64,000 bases of DNA, taken from NCBI GenBank assembly GCA_028386065.3, contig JAKUCV010000874.1, positions 164,354 to 228,353 of the forward strand. Reading direction: 5' to 3'. The notes under the pieces are model-generated. The model did no database searches and was not told the origin of the DNA. It saw nothing but the letters and a program-made list of their open reading frames with translations. Position 1 is the first letter of the stretch, and every line of letters begins with the position of its first letter. Below, in pieces: positions 1 to 15,500 of this stretch. Origin of the DNA: Turnera subulata (lineage: Eukaryota; Streptophyta; Magnoliopsida; Malpighiales; Passifloraceae). The position numbers were made by a program, and so were the translations under genes.

Positions 1-863
1 TTCAATTCCTTGTGATTCTAATCCCTTTGTTGCCTATTCCTTAATTGAGTCTAGGAGGTAAAGAATAGAATTGCTAAAACCCTTTGTTGTGTTTGTACTT
101 CTTTGTTGTCTAATCCGGTGCAGAGATTAGAAGGTGAAGGAGACTTACTCGGCGAGTTTGATTGAGATTGACGATCGGGACAATCAGATAGTTACGGAGG
201 TGGAACTAGTGGATTCTAGGGCTGTTGCCGTATCACATACTCATCCAGGTGGGCCTGTGAATGCACATGCAGATCACAGACAAGTTTGCATGCAGTGGGT
301 CATATAATGTCATGACTTGTACATTCATATTGTAGGCCATTCCTAGTAGCTTACACTTAAGGGTTAAATAGTTCTCCAATAACAATTTGAGAATGGAGTT
401 TAAGGAATTTCACACATAGGATTCAGTTCCAAAGAGAGAAGTAAAATCAAGGAATACAGTTTGTTTTGGTGATATTAAACTTTCCTGACTTGAGAATATT
501 TTATATGGGTTTAAGTACCTATCCCAAAGTTATATTTGTTCAACTTCATTACTTTCTGGGATGTAGTATTAGTTAGGCTTTGTTGGGGCCTTGTTGACAG
601 TATCAAATTTAGAGACCAGTATTAGTTCATTGATAGTAAATTCGACAGTTTGTATCTGACTTTCCAGCTGGAACAAAAAACCAACACAACCACACATGCT
701 GATCTCAATCTTTTTACATGAAAAATAGGAGGAAATTTTGGTATGAAAAGTTTATATTTTTCAGGTTTCATAGACAAACTTTTATAGGATATATGAGGAC
801 TTGCAAGGTATTCAAATAACTATTCTTATGAAGACACCTCCAAGACCATTATTAAACTAATAC
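1..863. other. Left-edge region beyond last visible ECM29 exon
   Basis: No ECM29-like exon was found on the minus strand here, so this is either a long intron or the assembly is interrupted. A plus-strand open frame at 131-307 is listed separately. The rest is AT-rich, with no recognised gene or repeat. Confidence 0.5.
131..307 (+). CDS. Possible terminal exon of an unknown plus-strand gene
   Basis: Fifty-eight codons are open up to a TAA at 305-307, preceded by a T-rich tract and the acceptor-like AGs at 122-123 and 129-130. The encoded peptide ends ...HADHRQVCMQWVI and is not low-complexity, but I do not recognise it. If it is a real last exon, a gene on the plus strand ends convergently with ECM29, and then the missing ECM29 exons could not simply lie further left. 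It may equally be chance. Confidence 0.2.
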   Translation, partial: KVKETYSASLIEIDDRDNQIVTEVELVDSRAVAVSHTHPGGPVNAHADHRQVCMQWVI

Positions 864-3800
864 CTGGTCAAGAGCAGAGAAAGCTGCTTCACGGTATTTC
901 TTCACCTTTTTTGTGCATGCAGAAGATATCATATTCAAGATAGCATCAGGCGTGGCAGGATTTTCGGAGAAAATTGCTTTGTGACAGGACGTGGAAAGTG
1001 CACCAATTGCTTGTAAAAGAGACTCCTTGCCCTGTAATAATGAAGATTATCAGCAAGCAATGCAACAGTGCAATGAATAGAAATAAAGAGCAAGCATCAC
1101 AGAATTCTGATGGGATCCACAACCTTCTCTCTTTCTCTCCCTCAGATATTTACATAAATATTATTACAATGTCTTACCTCCCATAAACGACCAGGAAGTT
1201 CTTTCAAGAGAGATTCAAGCAGCACACGGTGATGAGAAGACAACGATTCACCCAAAACTTCACTAAGCTTGCAAATTGCCAGAGCTGACTGCATGGGCAA
1301 TACAAGTGGCGTTGATCCGGGATGCATAAAAGACAAGCCAATATAAGAGAAATGCGAGCGAAGGCACACAAAAGAAGATAAAATTAATGTTTTATTGCCC
1401 AATGACAAGAGAAAGTACATATATCCTTTCTGAAATAAGATAAAGAGGCAGACAAAAGAAGTAAAATTTTGGACCTTCTTTTTACTAGACCATGATGATG
1501 ACGCAAAGCCCTCACAAATCAGAGAAACTATTTCTTCCAAATATAACTGAAGAGTAGCTCTTTCACCACCGGCATTATCTTCCCACAACTCCTCGAATAA
1601 GCCAGCAACAAACTTGTCATCCTCAAATCTACACAACATTTTACACGTGAACTCTAAAAAAAGAAGCTACACATCACATGGATTAAAAGAGAAAGGACGG
1701 CAACCTAGGTAGGTTGATATTTAACACGATCATACAAATATAGATACGCAGACAGACCTGGAAATGAATATCACGGGAAATATCACTGCATGATATCCAC
1801 TCACAACATCAGATGCTGTGGACGAATAGTTTTTCAAAAGAAGAGCACAAGATATTTGTTCATTCCTTCCACCCGCATACAAAGCAGTAGTGTCCTCAAT
1901 CAACTTTTGGGCCTGAGAAGGAGCTGCATGCTTCAAAACCATGCTGCAAGCACTTGCAAAAGCACGTTTTGCTCCAGCACTTTTTTCCTCCTTTACAGCA
2001 GGAAACAAAACCCTCAATAGCATGCTTGCATATACTTTTACGTCTGCACCAACTTTTTGAACCAATAAGCTGATAAAGCTAGCAACACCTACCCTGCAAG
2101 AGAATTATTGTCAAATTTTACAGATGAGATCGGCAACACTTGCAGGAGTTTATCCAACAATTTGTGGAGTTTCAGTAATCACCCATAGCCGCCTAGAATC
2201 CAAGACAGAAACGACACCATTGCTTAAGGATCTTGAGCAAACTTTTCATTAATGTGATGTAATCACCAAAAAAATGGTGTATCTATGAAATCTAAAAATA
2301 AAAGCACAACTTTATACTTGGAATTTTTGAAGTAAAACCGGAGTTGAAAGGAATGCTAAGACAGTAAGAGTTTTATCTTTGGGTTAAAGTACTTTTGGGG
2401 TCTGGAATTTTGTGTTTGTAACGATTATATACCTACAAAATCTTTTGTCCCAATTATGTACCTGGAGTTAAACATGTTGTCCTGATCGTTTGCCTCGGAC
2501 AATCTGCTGCTGATGTGGCATTATAGGTCAGGTGACACGTATGCGGCTACCTAAGTGCCACATTAGCAACTCTGCTGTCTGGGGCACACGATCGGGACAT
2601 CCTTATGTAACTCCAGTTACATAATTGGGACAAATTTTTTTTGAGGTATACGATCGTTAAAAATGCAAAACTCCAGACCCAAAAGTACCTTCAATCCGTT
2701 TTATCTTTCAATCTCTTCTACCAATTCAAACTAAGAGGCAGACTGGTCAAGATACACTTTTAGATATGGATAGTATATAACAACAATAATCATTATAATT
2801 CCAACAGGTGAAATTGCCATCAATTTGGTGTATCAAAATGCACCTCGTATTCAGGCCAACTCCTGATCGGACCAAATGAGTAAGACGAGGAACCAAGAGG
2901 TCTAATGATTCTGCATTGATAACATTAATGCAAAGATCAAGAGTTTCCCACATGGGAGAGCCTTTTGCTATTGAAATGCGTAGATTCTCAAGCTTCTCTG
3001 CCTCTATTCCAACATTTGCAGCATGCAACTGAAAGACCAAAACGAAATAATCGAACCATAAATCAATTGAAACAGTATAAGATTTTTTTTTTTTCCCCCT
3101 CTGTTGAGATGCTAATTAGGAACAAACCTCAACATAATTGAGGCCTTGGTCTTCAAGGCTTGATAAACTTTCCAACATGCAACAAACTAAATCAGGCAAA
3201 TATGGTCTTAGTGCAATGCCAGCGCCCTGTAGAAAAGACATAAAATCTGTCATTCTGGTAACACCAATGTGGGCCACTCAACTATGAATGAGCACAAAAT
3301 GTTCAAAATATGTACACCAAAAGAACACGACTAAAAATGAAAGACTGAGAACCATAGTTTCATTCCCTCAAATGCTCTTGAGATTCCTACAACCAGCCCA
3401 TCTCTAAAGGAACTTTAAATTTAAAATATTTTGGAGTTTACGAGTTCCCTAACTGATATGAAAATTTCATCAGAATACTCCAAGCCATAGTGCCCGAGAG
3501 ATCAGGAAACCTAGTAATAAGATATTCCAATTCTTTCCATTGGAATTTCATTTTTCAATCAGAAAGGTCCTGGAATATGACCATAAAAGGCCTCAACAAA
3601 TTCCCTTGTTCAGGTTTCACCAACCGTCTGAATACTATTTCCAGAATTGGAGAGCTAGAACAGCTCATGTGCTAATCTAATTTCTCCTGGAACAATCTTG
3701 GGGTTCCAGTATGCATTTGATAGCTTGTGCTTAATCCAAAATTTTCCCCTACAACTCTCATCTAGCGCAATCTAGTGGAGACTTTCTCAACAAAATCAAC

Positions 3801-6800
3801 AATTGAATTGTAGAGGATTCTCTAATATTAATCGCCAAACACTCGTCAGTTTCTGTGGGCAATTTCCATGTCAAAATAAAGAACAATGCTGCAGCAGGTT
3901 AAGACCATTCCCATCTAAGTAACATGTGATTTCAGCAAGCTAATCCTGATTATAACATAACCATGGTCACGGACGGTGTCAAGCCACTCCGTAAGATATG
4001 AAGCTCCAGTACACAAATATGAAAATATGCAAGATGCCAATCTCTTAAATTCATATCAATTAATATATCCACTAACAATTTTACAAACATTTTCCTTAGA
4101 AGTTATAACTCAATATAGAACACAAGAGGCATAAGTGTCAGAGGTGACTAGAATAAGACAGCACACATACTTTATCATGCAATTTAGAGCTAGTTCAGTT
4201 TAAGCCTATGAATGCTTTCATAAGAGGTCACCAAAAAACAAAAGTCACTGTGCTGTGAGAAGCATCTTACCTTTGCAAGCTTTATAACAACTCCAATTGA
4301 TGCCTTGCGAATACTGTCAACTTTACTTAATATGCCATCAGCAAGCAACAAAGGCAGAACAATCCCCATTGCTTCCCTGGCATCCGATATTTCAGTTAGT
4401 GAAATATCACAGAGCCTGATTGTCAATGAAGTAACAGCTCGACATAATCTGTCACCAGCATTTCGAACAGTCTCCTTTATGTCATCCATGGCTCGGAATG
4501 CTGCTGTCCATACTTTCTTCAAATGCTTTCCGACCTGCATAGGAAGAATGAAAACAAATGATAACCATAAATTGGGAACCACATCATGTAAAACGTTGGA
4601 TTTATCTAAGGATGTGCAAAAGAAGACATGACTTGGTACAAAAACGAAGGATCAAGGAATGGGAACGAGCGGGACATTTGCAGCAACATTATGAGAAGTT
4701 TTGCTTGCAATCAGTCCAGCTCATTCTAATGTGTAACAAACATTATAGTGCAGATCATGGCCTCCAGCAGTTTTGATGGGAAACAGAACTGATCACACAC
4801 ATGCTGTGGGGAGGCTGACTGTAAATGAATGGTCACTTGCATGTGCCACAAATGAAGAATGTTGAGCTACTAGTTTAGTGCAGCTGGCATAATTTGATTA
4901 AGGAATACTATGTCATGATTTTAACTTAGCACCGTGTTGGCATCCTCCAACAAATAAGAAAAAAGGAAAAAGTGTTGAACAATCAGAAGACTGCAATAGG
5001 CTGATAATGCTGAAAAAGCTTGCTTGTCACCTGCTCAAACTTTCGTCCTTGGATAATATCAGCAAGGGCAAGACAGGAAGCTTCACGTGAGCGCCAAAGT
5101 CTAGATCCACATTGGTTTAATAAATCATCAATAATAAGATCCAAATGCTGATCGATAGTTCTCTTAGGGTCTGCCACTAGTGCCTTCCATATGTGAGCCA
5201 TTGCATCCTATAGATGTTTGAAGATCAAAGAGAAACTAATAAAGCAGAACAACTAAGAGTGGCAAGTAAGTATGCTAGTTAAGGTCATACTTTGTGATAA
5301 CTAATATAAATTGGCAGAACTGCAAGCAAGTCATTCTACTTTCAATAGCATGTGTATAGAAAAATGGAAAAATACAAAAAAAATCCATTTATGCTTTAGT
5401 CACACTTTGCATCTCATAGTGTCAAACATTGCAATTCTGATCATCTGTCAGTAATGTTAAGGATTCTTTACAACGAAAATGAATGAACAAGTTCCCCTCT
5501 TTACATCTATTATCCTCCAAATATACATCTCATATTTGTCCATGTCATTCCACATCTTCCAGACTTAAGTTGTAAGCCAAATTGGCAAACAATTCTCGGT
5601 AGATCAGTGTTATCCTCATCCTCCCCAGTTGTTAAGTGTATAATGGTTGTCACTTAAAGCTAAAGGAGATTTAATATCAGCTTGAAACAAAAGCAGATTG
5701 AAGTGGTTTAAGTCAATTTGGCCAAGTTTTCATTGAGTTGTGATTTGGAAAAAATTGAGCAAAAGCCCTCACCAGAAAATACAAGGATATGATTGGAAAA
5801 GTTTGTGCCAAGGAACCCACCAGAAAAAATTTACAAAAATCAAAAGGAATTAAAGAAGTGCTGAAAACTCATCCCAAACATTTTAAGGCACATCATGTAG
5901 TGAGCCAAAAGCTTACATCTTTCAAGATTTGGAACCAACATAAACATGAATTCCATCTTTTTCTATATGCATACCAACTGTTTGGGAAAAAAAACTCCAT
6001 GTACCTTCATTCAGCTTTTTCTTTGTATGAGACATTTGAAAGGACATAAGAAATCAATCTTATTTGGGGTAAAACAGTGGACATGAAGATAAAAAGAGGC
6101 CTGAATCAGCTACTTGAAAAAAGAAATACACGAACCATTTAAGGCACAAGGGTAATATTGTCCTTATAAAAGTTAACTAACCTTCCGAGTGGCAATCCTG
6201 TATCAGTCCTAACAATGATATGAAGATTACCATCGAAAGATTACAGGATGCTACTTCTTATCAAATTTGTCAATATGAGGGCGCAAAGTATAATTGAGAA
6301 AATTGCAGGATGTAGCCAGTAACCACCCAATTTATGTAATTTTCCCTTGAGAACACCACACAACTTTAATGACTCTTCCCAGAGTCTTGAGACGTCAAGG
6401 ATGCTTACCTGGACATTTTTATCAGGATCATACTGGTACCTGACGAGCCGGGGAATCAATAAGCGCAAGTGCGGTTGGAGGGCATCCCCGGCTTGTTTGG
6501 CTATCTTTGAAAATCCAAAAGCAGCACCCCTCTTAGAATTTAAAGAAGCTTGATGATTAGCCAGATCCATAAACTTGTAAATCAGGTCCGGCTGGCCCAT
6601 CTCATTTGCTAGACTGCAAAGTTCCTTATAAGTGCTAAGCTTCCCTCCATTAAGACCTTCGCCAATAGCGCCCTCTTGGAACACTTCAGAGTCTTCAACC
6701 AACTAAAGTTAAGAAACTCCAGAGGTCAACCTCAATACAACATTTTCTCACAAATAACACCGCAATAGGTTATAAGATGACATGATTTACCTTAATAGCT

Positions 6801-9800
6801 CTTTTCCTCTTCCCTGAACCAGTCAAAGTAGTGACAAGGGCATCTACTAAGTTCTTCTTCATTGATGCATCGCCAAGTTCATAGACAATACTCATTCCCT
6901 GGGATGCCAGCTCTTGCGTAAGTTCGTTTTGTTCCCCAAGCAGATGCGAAAAAGCCTCCTGCATTCATTTGAAATTGGTTGTACATTCACAATCTAAATA
7001 TTTGTTTACAGAAACTGACAGCAATAAAATGCTTAAATCATAACAAACTCTTGCCCAAAGAAATGTCTGCAACCACAAATGGGATCAACATGTCTGCCCG
7101 TTGATATACTAAAAGACCAAAGTATAAAATGAATGATTGTATAATAGCTTACCAGGGTCAAAAATTTCCAAGCGCCACATATTTTAACACATTATTGTGA
7201 GTAAATGAAACAAAGGATGTCTAAACAAAGGCCAATAGAAAGAAAAGGAAAAGAGAAGTTCTCAAATTAGACTGGAACCTAAATACGCAAATGCAGTACG
7301 CATTGACAGCATAATCCTCAGCCTGATTTGAGGTCATTATCTTATATCACATAAACTATACAATGAACTTCTAATCCTCACAACCCCATAACCTCGGCTG
7401 ACCTCAACTGGGAAAATTTCATGAAATAAAGAACTTCACAATTTAAAAACAACAGACCTGAATTTCTGGAAGCATTTGTTGGATGTTTGGATGATGGCCA
7501 CAATACATTGTGAGTGATAGTAGCCAAACAGTTCCAGCACAGCGCTCTTCTTTTCTGCTACTGTAGAGCAGATCATCAAAAAGCTTTCTGGTGATTGAAT
7601 CTCTGACAGTGACATGGTAATCTTCATTTGCTTCACTTTTACCGTTGGAGCTGTATTTCGAGAAAGACAAGCTCAAATCTCCCAAAAGAAAGTTTGACGT
7701 TGTGGAAAGGGAAGAATAGTTCGTTTTCAAAACCACATCAGCAGTCACGGGTACCCCACCCCACAAAAATGATAGAGCCTCACCAGCAGCAAACAGAATG
7801 TCCTCAACCTATACAAGTTCACAACCAAAGGCTTCATATGTCCGTATAACTGTACATAACATCTAGAAGTAATGAGACCTGCTAAGAACACTTCATTTTA
7901 ATTGATAAAGTGTCCGATGGGATCAAAAAGTAGAGAATCCTTTTTTTAAATAGTGAAATTATACCTTGGACCTGCAGAGGCCAAATATCAAATCAAGGGC
8001 AATATTCAGAAGCGGAGGTGATGTTTCCTTTACACAAACGTGTCCAAGGGATATAAGAATTTTCTGGATTGCTTTAGAGTCATCCCCAGCGAGCAGTTTG
8101 CTCAACTTTTCACGTAGTAATATCAGAATGTCAACTGCAGTTTCAGCAACGTGTCCGTGTTAGTCATTGAACATAAATAGTTTTGATTCATATAATGTGG
8201 GAATCTACAAACTTCACCTGAACCAGAATCATCAATGAGAGGAGGTAAAGGTAAACGTAGCCCGATATGGCCTAGTGCTTGCATTGCAACAGAGGCCAAA
8301 GTTGCAGACTCAGAATTGGCAACATCAGTTAGATGTTTAAGTATACTCTGAAACATTGTCTCTGGGATCTGCCGAAAATGAGAGTCAGAAACAGAAATTG
8401 TTTATCTCCACAACAATGAAATGAAGCAAATTACATGACGGAAAAGACATCAATGAAGAGTCATCGCTTCCCCCAAGACGACTAAAACATCCAGTCATGA
8501 TTTACAATCATATTGAAATAAGAAAAGCAAAATAATATAGTCCTTAGGCGTTAGCTTCATCGGCTACGGAGTAAAGAAAGATTTGACTAGAACCTGGTTC
8601 ATCAAACTAAACCAAAAATATGATAAATTCAATAATGACAGCATACAATATCCAACTTACAGTAGCCATGGTAGATATGCAACCGGCTGTGACATATCCT
8701 ATTGCACACAATGTTCCATGAATTTCCTCAAACCTATCAAATATTCATTATAGCATTAATCAACAATATAAGAATTCAACAGGATGACAATAGTAACGCT
8801 AGGAACATATCTAAAATAATTCTTTTGCTAAATATAACAAAATATCAGAACCATATACATCACATGCATGCACGGGCACACACAATTGACAAACGAGGAA
8901 ACTGTTTTTATCCTCTGATAAGTAAAGAAAGACGTAACATAGTGAACTACAAACCTCAAATTGCTTTTTCTGCTAACTATAGAAAGTAGCTCAGAAATAA
9001 TATCACAAGATGCAGCAGTAGGAAGAGCAGAACAAGCTATTCCAAGTAAGCGTGCCACAGATTCACGAGTATCCAAGTCAACATGGCTTAGTAACTGCTT
9101 TAGCCATGAAATTCTTGGCGCATAGTGGGATGCTATCATCTGTGAGAAAAAGAGAGGAATGGGATCTAAGGAAGCAGAAATTGGCATGCAACAAGTGATG
9201 CACATAAAAAGGATAGTCCAAAGGAAGACAAAATTTATATCCTACCTCAGGAAGATAAGATCCGAGTGTAATTAGTGCCTTGGATGAAGTTGCATGCAAT
9301 TCAACAGACCCTTCATATGCCATCGCATGTTCTAATAGAAAACACATGTTTTCTACTGAAGACAGAAATTCTGAGGATCTTTCCAAAGAGTTGTTTTGTT
9401 CCAACTCTGATTTAAAGCACTCTAACAAAAATTTAATCATAGCCACATACATTTTTGATGGAAAAAGAAGCTTCTGTTCCCTTATTTCACTTGAATCTAA
9501 CAAACTAGACTGCTGCTTGAGAATATAGTCTAACATATCCCCAAATCTCGGATACCTTGAGTCAAGAGCTTGAACGGCACTTTGTCCCTTATCTTTGCCA
9601 GGAAACAACCCTTCAAGTGCCATTTCTCTGGAGTGAGACAGAGGGGGGAAAGAGCCATGTCAATAAAAATGCTCTTTAACAAATAGATTGCGACATTGAC
9701 ACTTGAAATAAAATTGGACATTTATACAATACAAAAAGTGAAATGATTCCAGCAATCCGAGGCCCTTCCCCCACCACAACCCCAATTTTTCAATAGTTTG

Positions 9801-12800
9801 ATTCTCGTTCAAAGAAAAGTTTAAGATTTAGCGAGTATGATGATCACTCATGATTTCTTTGACAAATCCCATAGCCTTTAAAGAGTTCATCCTTTTTACC
9901 AAGTGTGTGAATCCATGGAGAAAGGGAAATATGACACTTTGATAGGATGTGTTTATCATTATAAGAAGAAAAACAACAATACATGTTACGTCAAAAGTGC
10001 ACCACGTCAGAGGCCAAAGGAGAAAAAAAGAGAAAAGAACAAACTCTGAATTAGAAAGGGACACAAAGGAATGATTCAATTATGCTATAGAGGAAACAAG
10101 AGGAAAAGATAATATACGGAATGGACCATAAAGCAAGTGGAATCTCCAGATACAGAAGCAAAGTTATTATAAGGATGCAAGTTGGCATTACCTTATATCC
10201 AACCTAGAATCTGCTGCACCAAGCATACAAATGAATCGACTAGGACAATGTTGCAAATCAAATAAAGATGTCGCCCATCTTACAGCACAGAAACGCACTT
10301 CATGTCCTTCCTGGTTGGCACAGAAATTTTTGAATTTTCATGATGAGATGATGAGTAGTGGACAAGACCACAATCATGTAAGGAAAGAGGCAAATGAATG
10401 GTCAGAAAGAAGCCACAAGTAGCTGATACCGCTTGAGAATTATTCAGAAGAAGAGTCTCCAAATCTGACAATACAGCAGCCGGGGCGCCCTGAAGCTCAG
10501 ATAACAAATCTTATTACTTTAATGCATCAAAATTGGGAATTTTCAGATACTTTGCACAATCCAACAGAAAAGCAAAAGACTAACTCCGAAAAGATAGCAG
10601 ATCTGAAGCATAATGTTCCATGTATGAAATGAATAGTTGGAAAATTGCACATACTAAAGGCAAGAACAGAAATGTAACATTGAATGTGACAACAGTTAGT
10701 ATTCTCATATTAAACTATGCAACTATGAGTAAAACTCAAGGGTAAGAGCTATAATTTCCATGAAACAATAGTTCACTAATTTCTCTATTGCAGCCATGTA
10801 TTCAGGCCTTTGACATACTGCAATACTCTCGAAGCACCGGCTAGTCAAATATGTGTCCTTGCTATGAATAGAAAAGAGAAGAGCCAAATATATTGATTTA
10901 GTTGCTAACTAATTATAGAGAATAGCACCTGACAATTCAATTTGTCTCACAAAGATAAACAAGTCACAAGATCCCTATAAAACAACAGACGTTGTACAGA
11001 GGGAAGCTGCCATGGTGCTGATCATAAATGGTGAGGGGTTTAAGAATATGAATTGGTCATAGCAGCAGAAGTGGCACAGTACGATGGCGTGATAGAATAC
11101 GAAGGTGAATTGGCAGCAATTACTGACTACGGAAAGGTCCAACAGTGAAATGATGGTGAACAGTGTAATAAATTAAGTAGACAACAAAGCCAATGATTGT
11201 AGAGGACAGCACAAGCTGTCATTGATAGCAGTGGTGGGTTTCACATCAGCTGCAATATTATTCCCAGCATAGCAATTGACAGCTTCACCAAATGTTGTTT
11301 GATGCCATCAACTCCAAGAAAGAGAGAAACTTTTCTCAGTTTGAAAAATAAGAGTATGCTGACTGAAAAAATAAGAGACTGGCAGAAAAAAGTGCTAGCC
11401 CAATCATACAGAATATGTATTATCATGGAAACCAAAAAAGTGAAGCCAAATAACTGCCGCATTAAAGAAGCATTTCTGAGAGGAAAAAGAGAATCACCCC
11501 AGATCTCGCAATCCTGGGCCAACAGACAAAAGCTTCAGAGTAAAAGAGTTCTCCACTTGAAATCAAAAGGAGACTGGCATCCAATTAAATCTAAATACCT
11601 TGTATGCAACAGCAAGAGAGCTAGTTGCTTCTTGAATAGCAAAACGAAGATGTTGGGATTCTAATTTCAATGCATCAAAAAGACGAACAGCCATGTCAAC
11701 CTTGTCTCTGTGATGAAAAGAAAGAACCATCAGATTTTGTTGCGGTGGAAATGGGATATAAAACAACAGGAACAAGAAGAGATAGGTTAAGCACCTGAAG
11801 AGATGGGGAAGACGCTGCGCAAGCAACCCAATTGCTTGAAAGGAGAAGGTTTTAGTATCCCTAGCAATGGCATCTGAAGGGAATTAAGCCAGATCAATTT
11901 AACATTTAAAACAAATAAAGTAAAAAGCACTTGTGGAAGTGTAAATACACGTACGCAGCACCTTAAAAAAGATATAAGGAAGTCGGAAGAACTTTGTTAG
12001 CACAGTACCTGCTGCTTCTGAACTTGAGTAACTATCAAGTAACTTCAGAATTCCATTTAGTATAACGGGACCCATAAGCTTCAGCTGATCAACTTTTGCC
12101 TATACATATGGATTACAGTAATTTGAAGACCAGTGAACAAAAGAAATTCACACCAAAGAATTTCACACTACTAGTTAGTTTGTATTTTGCTCTTGGTTCA
12201 AACCGAATTTTAAACAAGAGCCAAAAGCTAAATCAACTCTCCAGAACTTCATTAAAAATTAACAGCATGCATAAAGAAGAATCTTACATGTTTAAACACC
12301 CAAACGGTGAACTCCATTCCCAACTGCTTAAGCCTTGAGGTGGTGCCACTCCCTAGAGAACGAAGAAATTACACCAAGCAAGAGAATACTCAGTAATATA
12401 AATTTCTTTCATTAGATAACCATGTAACTAAAATAACAGAAAGTATAGATGCGAAAGCAGGTATAAGCAAGAAGCTTTTGGTCTTTGACAAAAGCATAGG
12501 TTTGCACTAGCTATATAGAAAGCTCAACGAACGAGTGTCAAAAAATCCCAAAACATACGCCATCCTAGTAGCAACACCCTCTGAAAAAAAAAAAAAGAGA
12601 CAGCTAAATGACAACCTAAATCAAGTGTTCAATAAGAGGCCTCTGTATGCACAATTACAACCTAATGGCTGGAGCAGGTGAAACCCAGCCAAAAGCAAAA
12701 AAGTAATAGCAGCAGGTCCTCACCCCAACTCAAGACATTAACATGAACACCTAAAACAGTTATACAAACCAGCAATAATTTTTCTTAGAGCTACAAAAAA

Positions 12801-15461
12801 GCACCCATCCAAGCCAGCAAACTACTTTCGAGAAAAGCAAAGATTAAAAGGGAATGCACAATAAATCTCTAGGCAGTAGCAAGATAACTGCCATTTCCAA
12901 CCACACCCTTAAAAAAGCACAAAGTTACATTACTCCTTAAATGAAAGCATAATTAACCATGATGGCCTAGCCACCTTCATCAATAATCAAACTGCCTTCC
13001 ACTCTCCTCATCCATCATGCTATATCTAACATCCTTAACAACAACAAGAGCGACCCCCAAAAGCAAACACTAAAGACCATTCTGCTGAAAAGACATTAAG
13101 ATTCTAGCATAGTATCCACATCCCATATGAGCAACACCTCGCAAATAATTGGGACCTTTAGCAGCCCTCTTCAAGAGCTTTAACAAAAGAAAGTGACAAA
13201 AAAACTAGATAATTCTTACCATACATGCATCCAAAAATACACTGCAGAGTGGCTGGAAAACTATTTGCGGCTGTAATAGACCGACAAAATGTAGACATCA
13301 GCTTTACTCTTAAAGCAACACTTCCAGGATTGACCTTTGATTCTGGAGCAACATTTGTAGCAGTACTGGTACCTACAGAAAATAACCAGTTCTGCATTAA
13401 AGAAGAACAAGAATACATGGACAAAGGAGATAATTCTTTCAAAAGAAATCCTCCTTAAACTATGAAGAAACTGAGACTTATATACTCATATATACACATA
13501 TAAGCACAGACATGAAAGAAGAACAGAGATTGATTCGCTTGGATTTGCACTAACACACCAGAAGACGAGAAATCAGCAATGATATTTCAAGCATACAACA
13601 AATCAACTAGTCCACAGCCGAAATTAGAATGATAACAACAAATTCACAATATAATCTGTAGAAGGAATTGATAACACATACCATTAAAAAGTAAAAACAG
13701 TTTGTTCATCAAGTTTGGATCATCTAAATTAGCAGTTGATGCTTTCTTCTTCAAGAGCTCCTCCCCTCGCTTCAGAACAGGCTCATGACTTGGAAAAAGT
13801 TAAATCATCAAACAACAAATCATTCACACATTTCAAATATACGGGATATACAAAACAAAATGCATTTTAAACAGACACACCAGAAAAGAAAATACATACC
13901 TGTCTACACTAGCAACCAGATAAAGGGGATAAACAAATTCAGGATCCAGCTCCATTGATTCTATGACATTTAAAACTCCTAACTGATGATAAAGCCAATA
14001 TGTTTAAATGCATATGTTAGAGAAACTGTGAACAGTCTATGAACTAGCTGTTACAAGAAATTCAAAATCTTATTTCACCTTTCTCATCCGAAGCTCATCA
14101 CTTTTCAAGGGATGCTTTCCTGTAACACGATTGCTCTGGGCAATGGAAAGCCCAGGTGGGCATCCTTCGCTGCAACAAAAAAGCAAGTTCCAGCAAAAAA
14201 ATTTGGATGGCGAGAAAACAATTTGAAGACAACATGGAAACTATTGTGAACTAAGCTTCTGACCCTTGAGATGGCTGCTGATACAACAAGAAATGAAGCC
14301 AGAATTCAGTGAATAATTTACAGGCCTGAGAACCATTAAGTGATCTATACTTTCCAGCAGCTTCTTCACTAATCCCAGTAGCATGGCATTCACCAATCAC
14401 CTGATATCAAACAAAATTAGTACATACAAAGAGCTGCATCCATAAGACATTGAAGACAGATATGTGAGATGAGTAGAAATGAATTTTCTGTCAGTATGCG
14501 GAAAAAAATCAGCTCTATATGTCATTCTCTCCCTTTGGCATCAAGAAGTAAAAGAATGCGTTTACCATATCTACCATAATTTTCTAGTAAAAATACAGAA
14601 GCAAATCTTGAGTTCTTACTCTCTGTGCAGTGGTGTGTGCAAGAATCCGTATGCTTTTTACAAGATTGATACCAAGAAAAAAAAAAAAAAAGATGCATCC
14701 ATGTGGAGCAATACGCAAATATCTACTTAAGACCTTCAAACATAATAAAAAAAGCATAAGCACCTTCGTAACAATTCTGAGAATAATCTCTTGGTGTTGT
14801 TGGGGAAGTTTCAAAATGTCTGTTAGAAGTACCGGTGCCATATTTTCCTTCTCCTACAACAAAATCACGAAACTTCTGTTTGTAGCCATCTTTTCAAACT
14901 CTAACAAAATGAAGAAAAATGTGGCACTGAAACCCCACTAGACGTGCATACCTTCAGGGATATCCGATCAAACGCCATTTCAACATAGACAATACAAAAG
15001 TTCTTAACCATTGGAGTGGCATCAGCCTGCGTGTACATTGTCCATAACTCCTTCAACGGCAACCCAATATCCGTCTGGTGTTTCACTCTTCGGTTGACAT
15101 GACCCAAAATTTCAAGGACCTGTCAACAAAAGGCACAACGCTGGTAAAAAGAGCATCTCTACCTAGTAGTACACTCCATGCTCGACATAGGAACGTCAGT
15201 ATTTCCCCCCTAAAAAAAAATAAAAAAAAAAACTCGGGAGATTTTTCGTGAGCCTACTGGTAATAAATAAAATTAAAGACGAAAGGTTTAGTTCCATTCT
15301 GTTTTCAACATAAATAAACTCTTCCTTCCACCAACACTCGGTGACCCAATCTTTAACAACAACGACCGCCAATCAAGGATAAAGCAAAGAAGGTAAAAAA
15401 GCAGCAGCGAAGAAAAGTAGCAAGTGAACACTAACAAGAATAGAATCACAAAAAGCAATTC

Positions 15462-15500
<39 letters not shown>

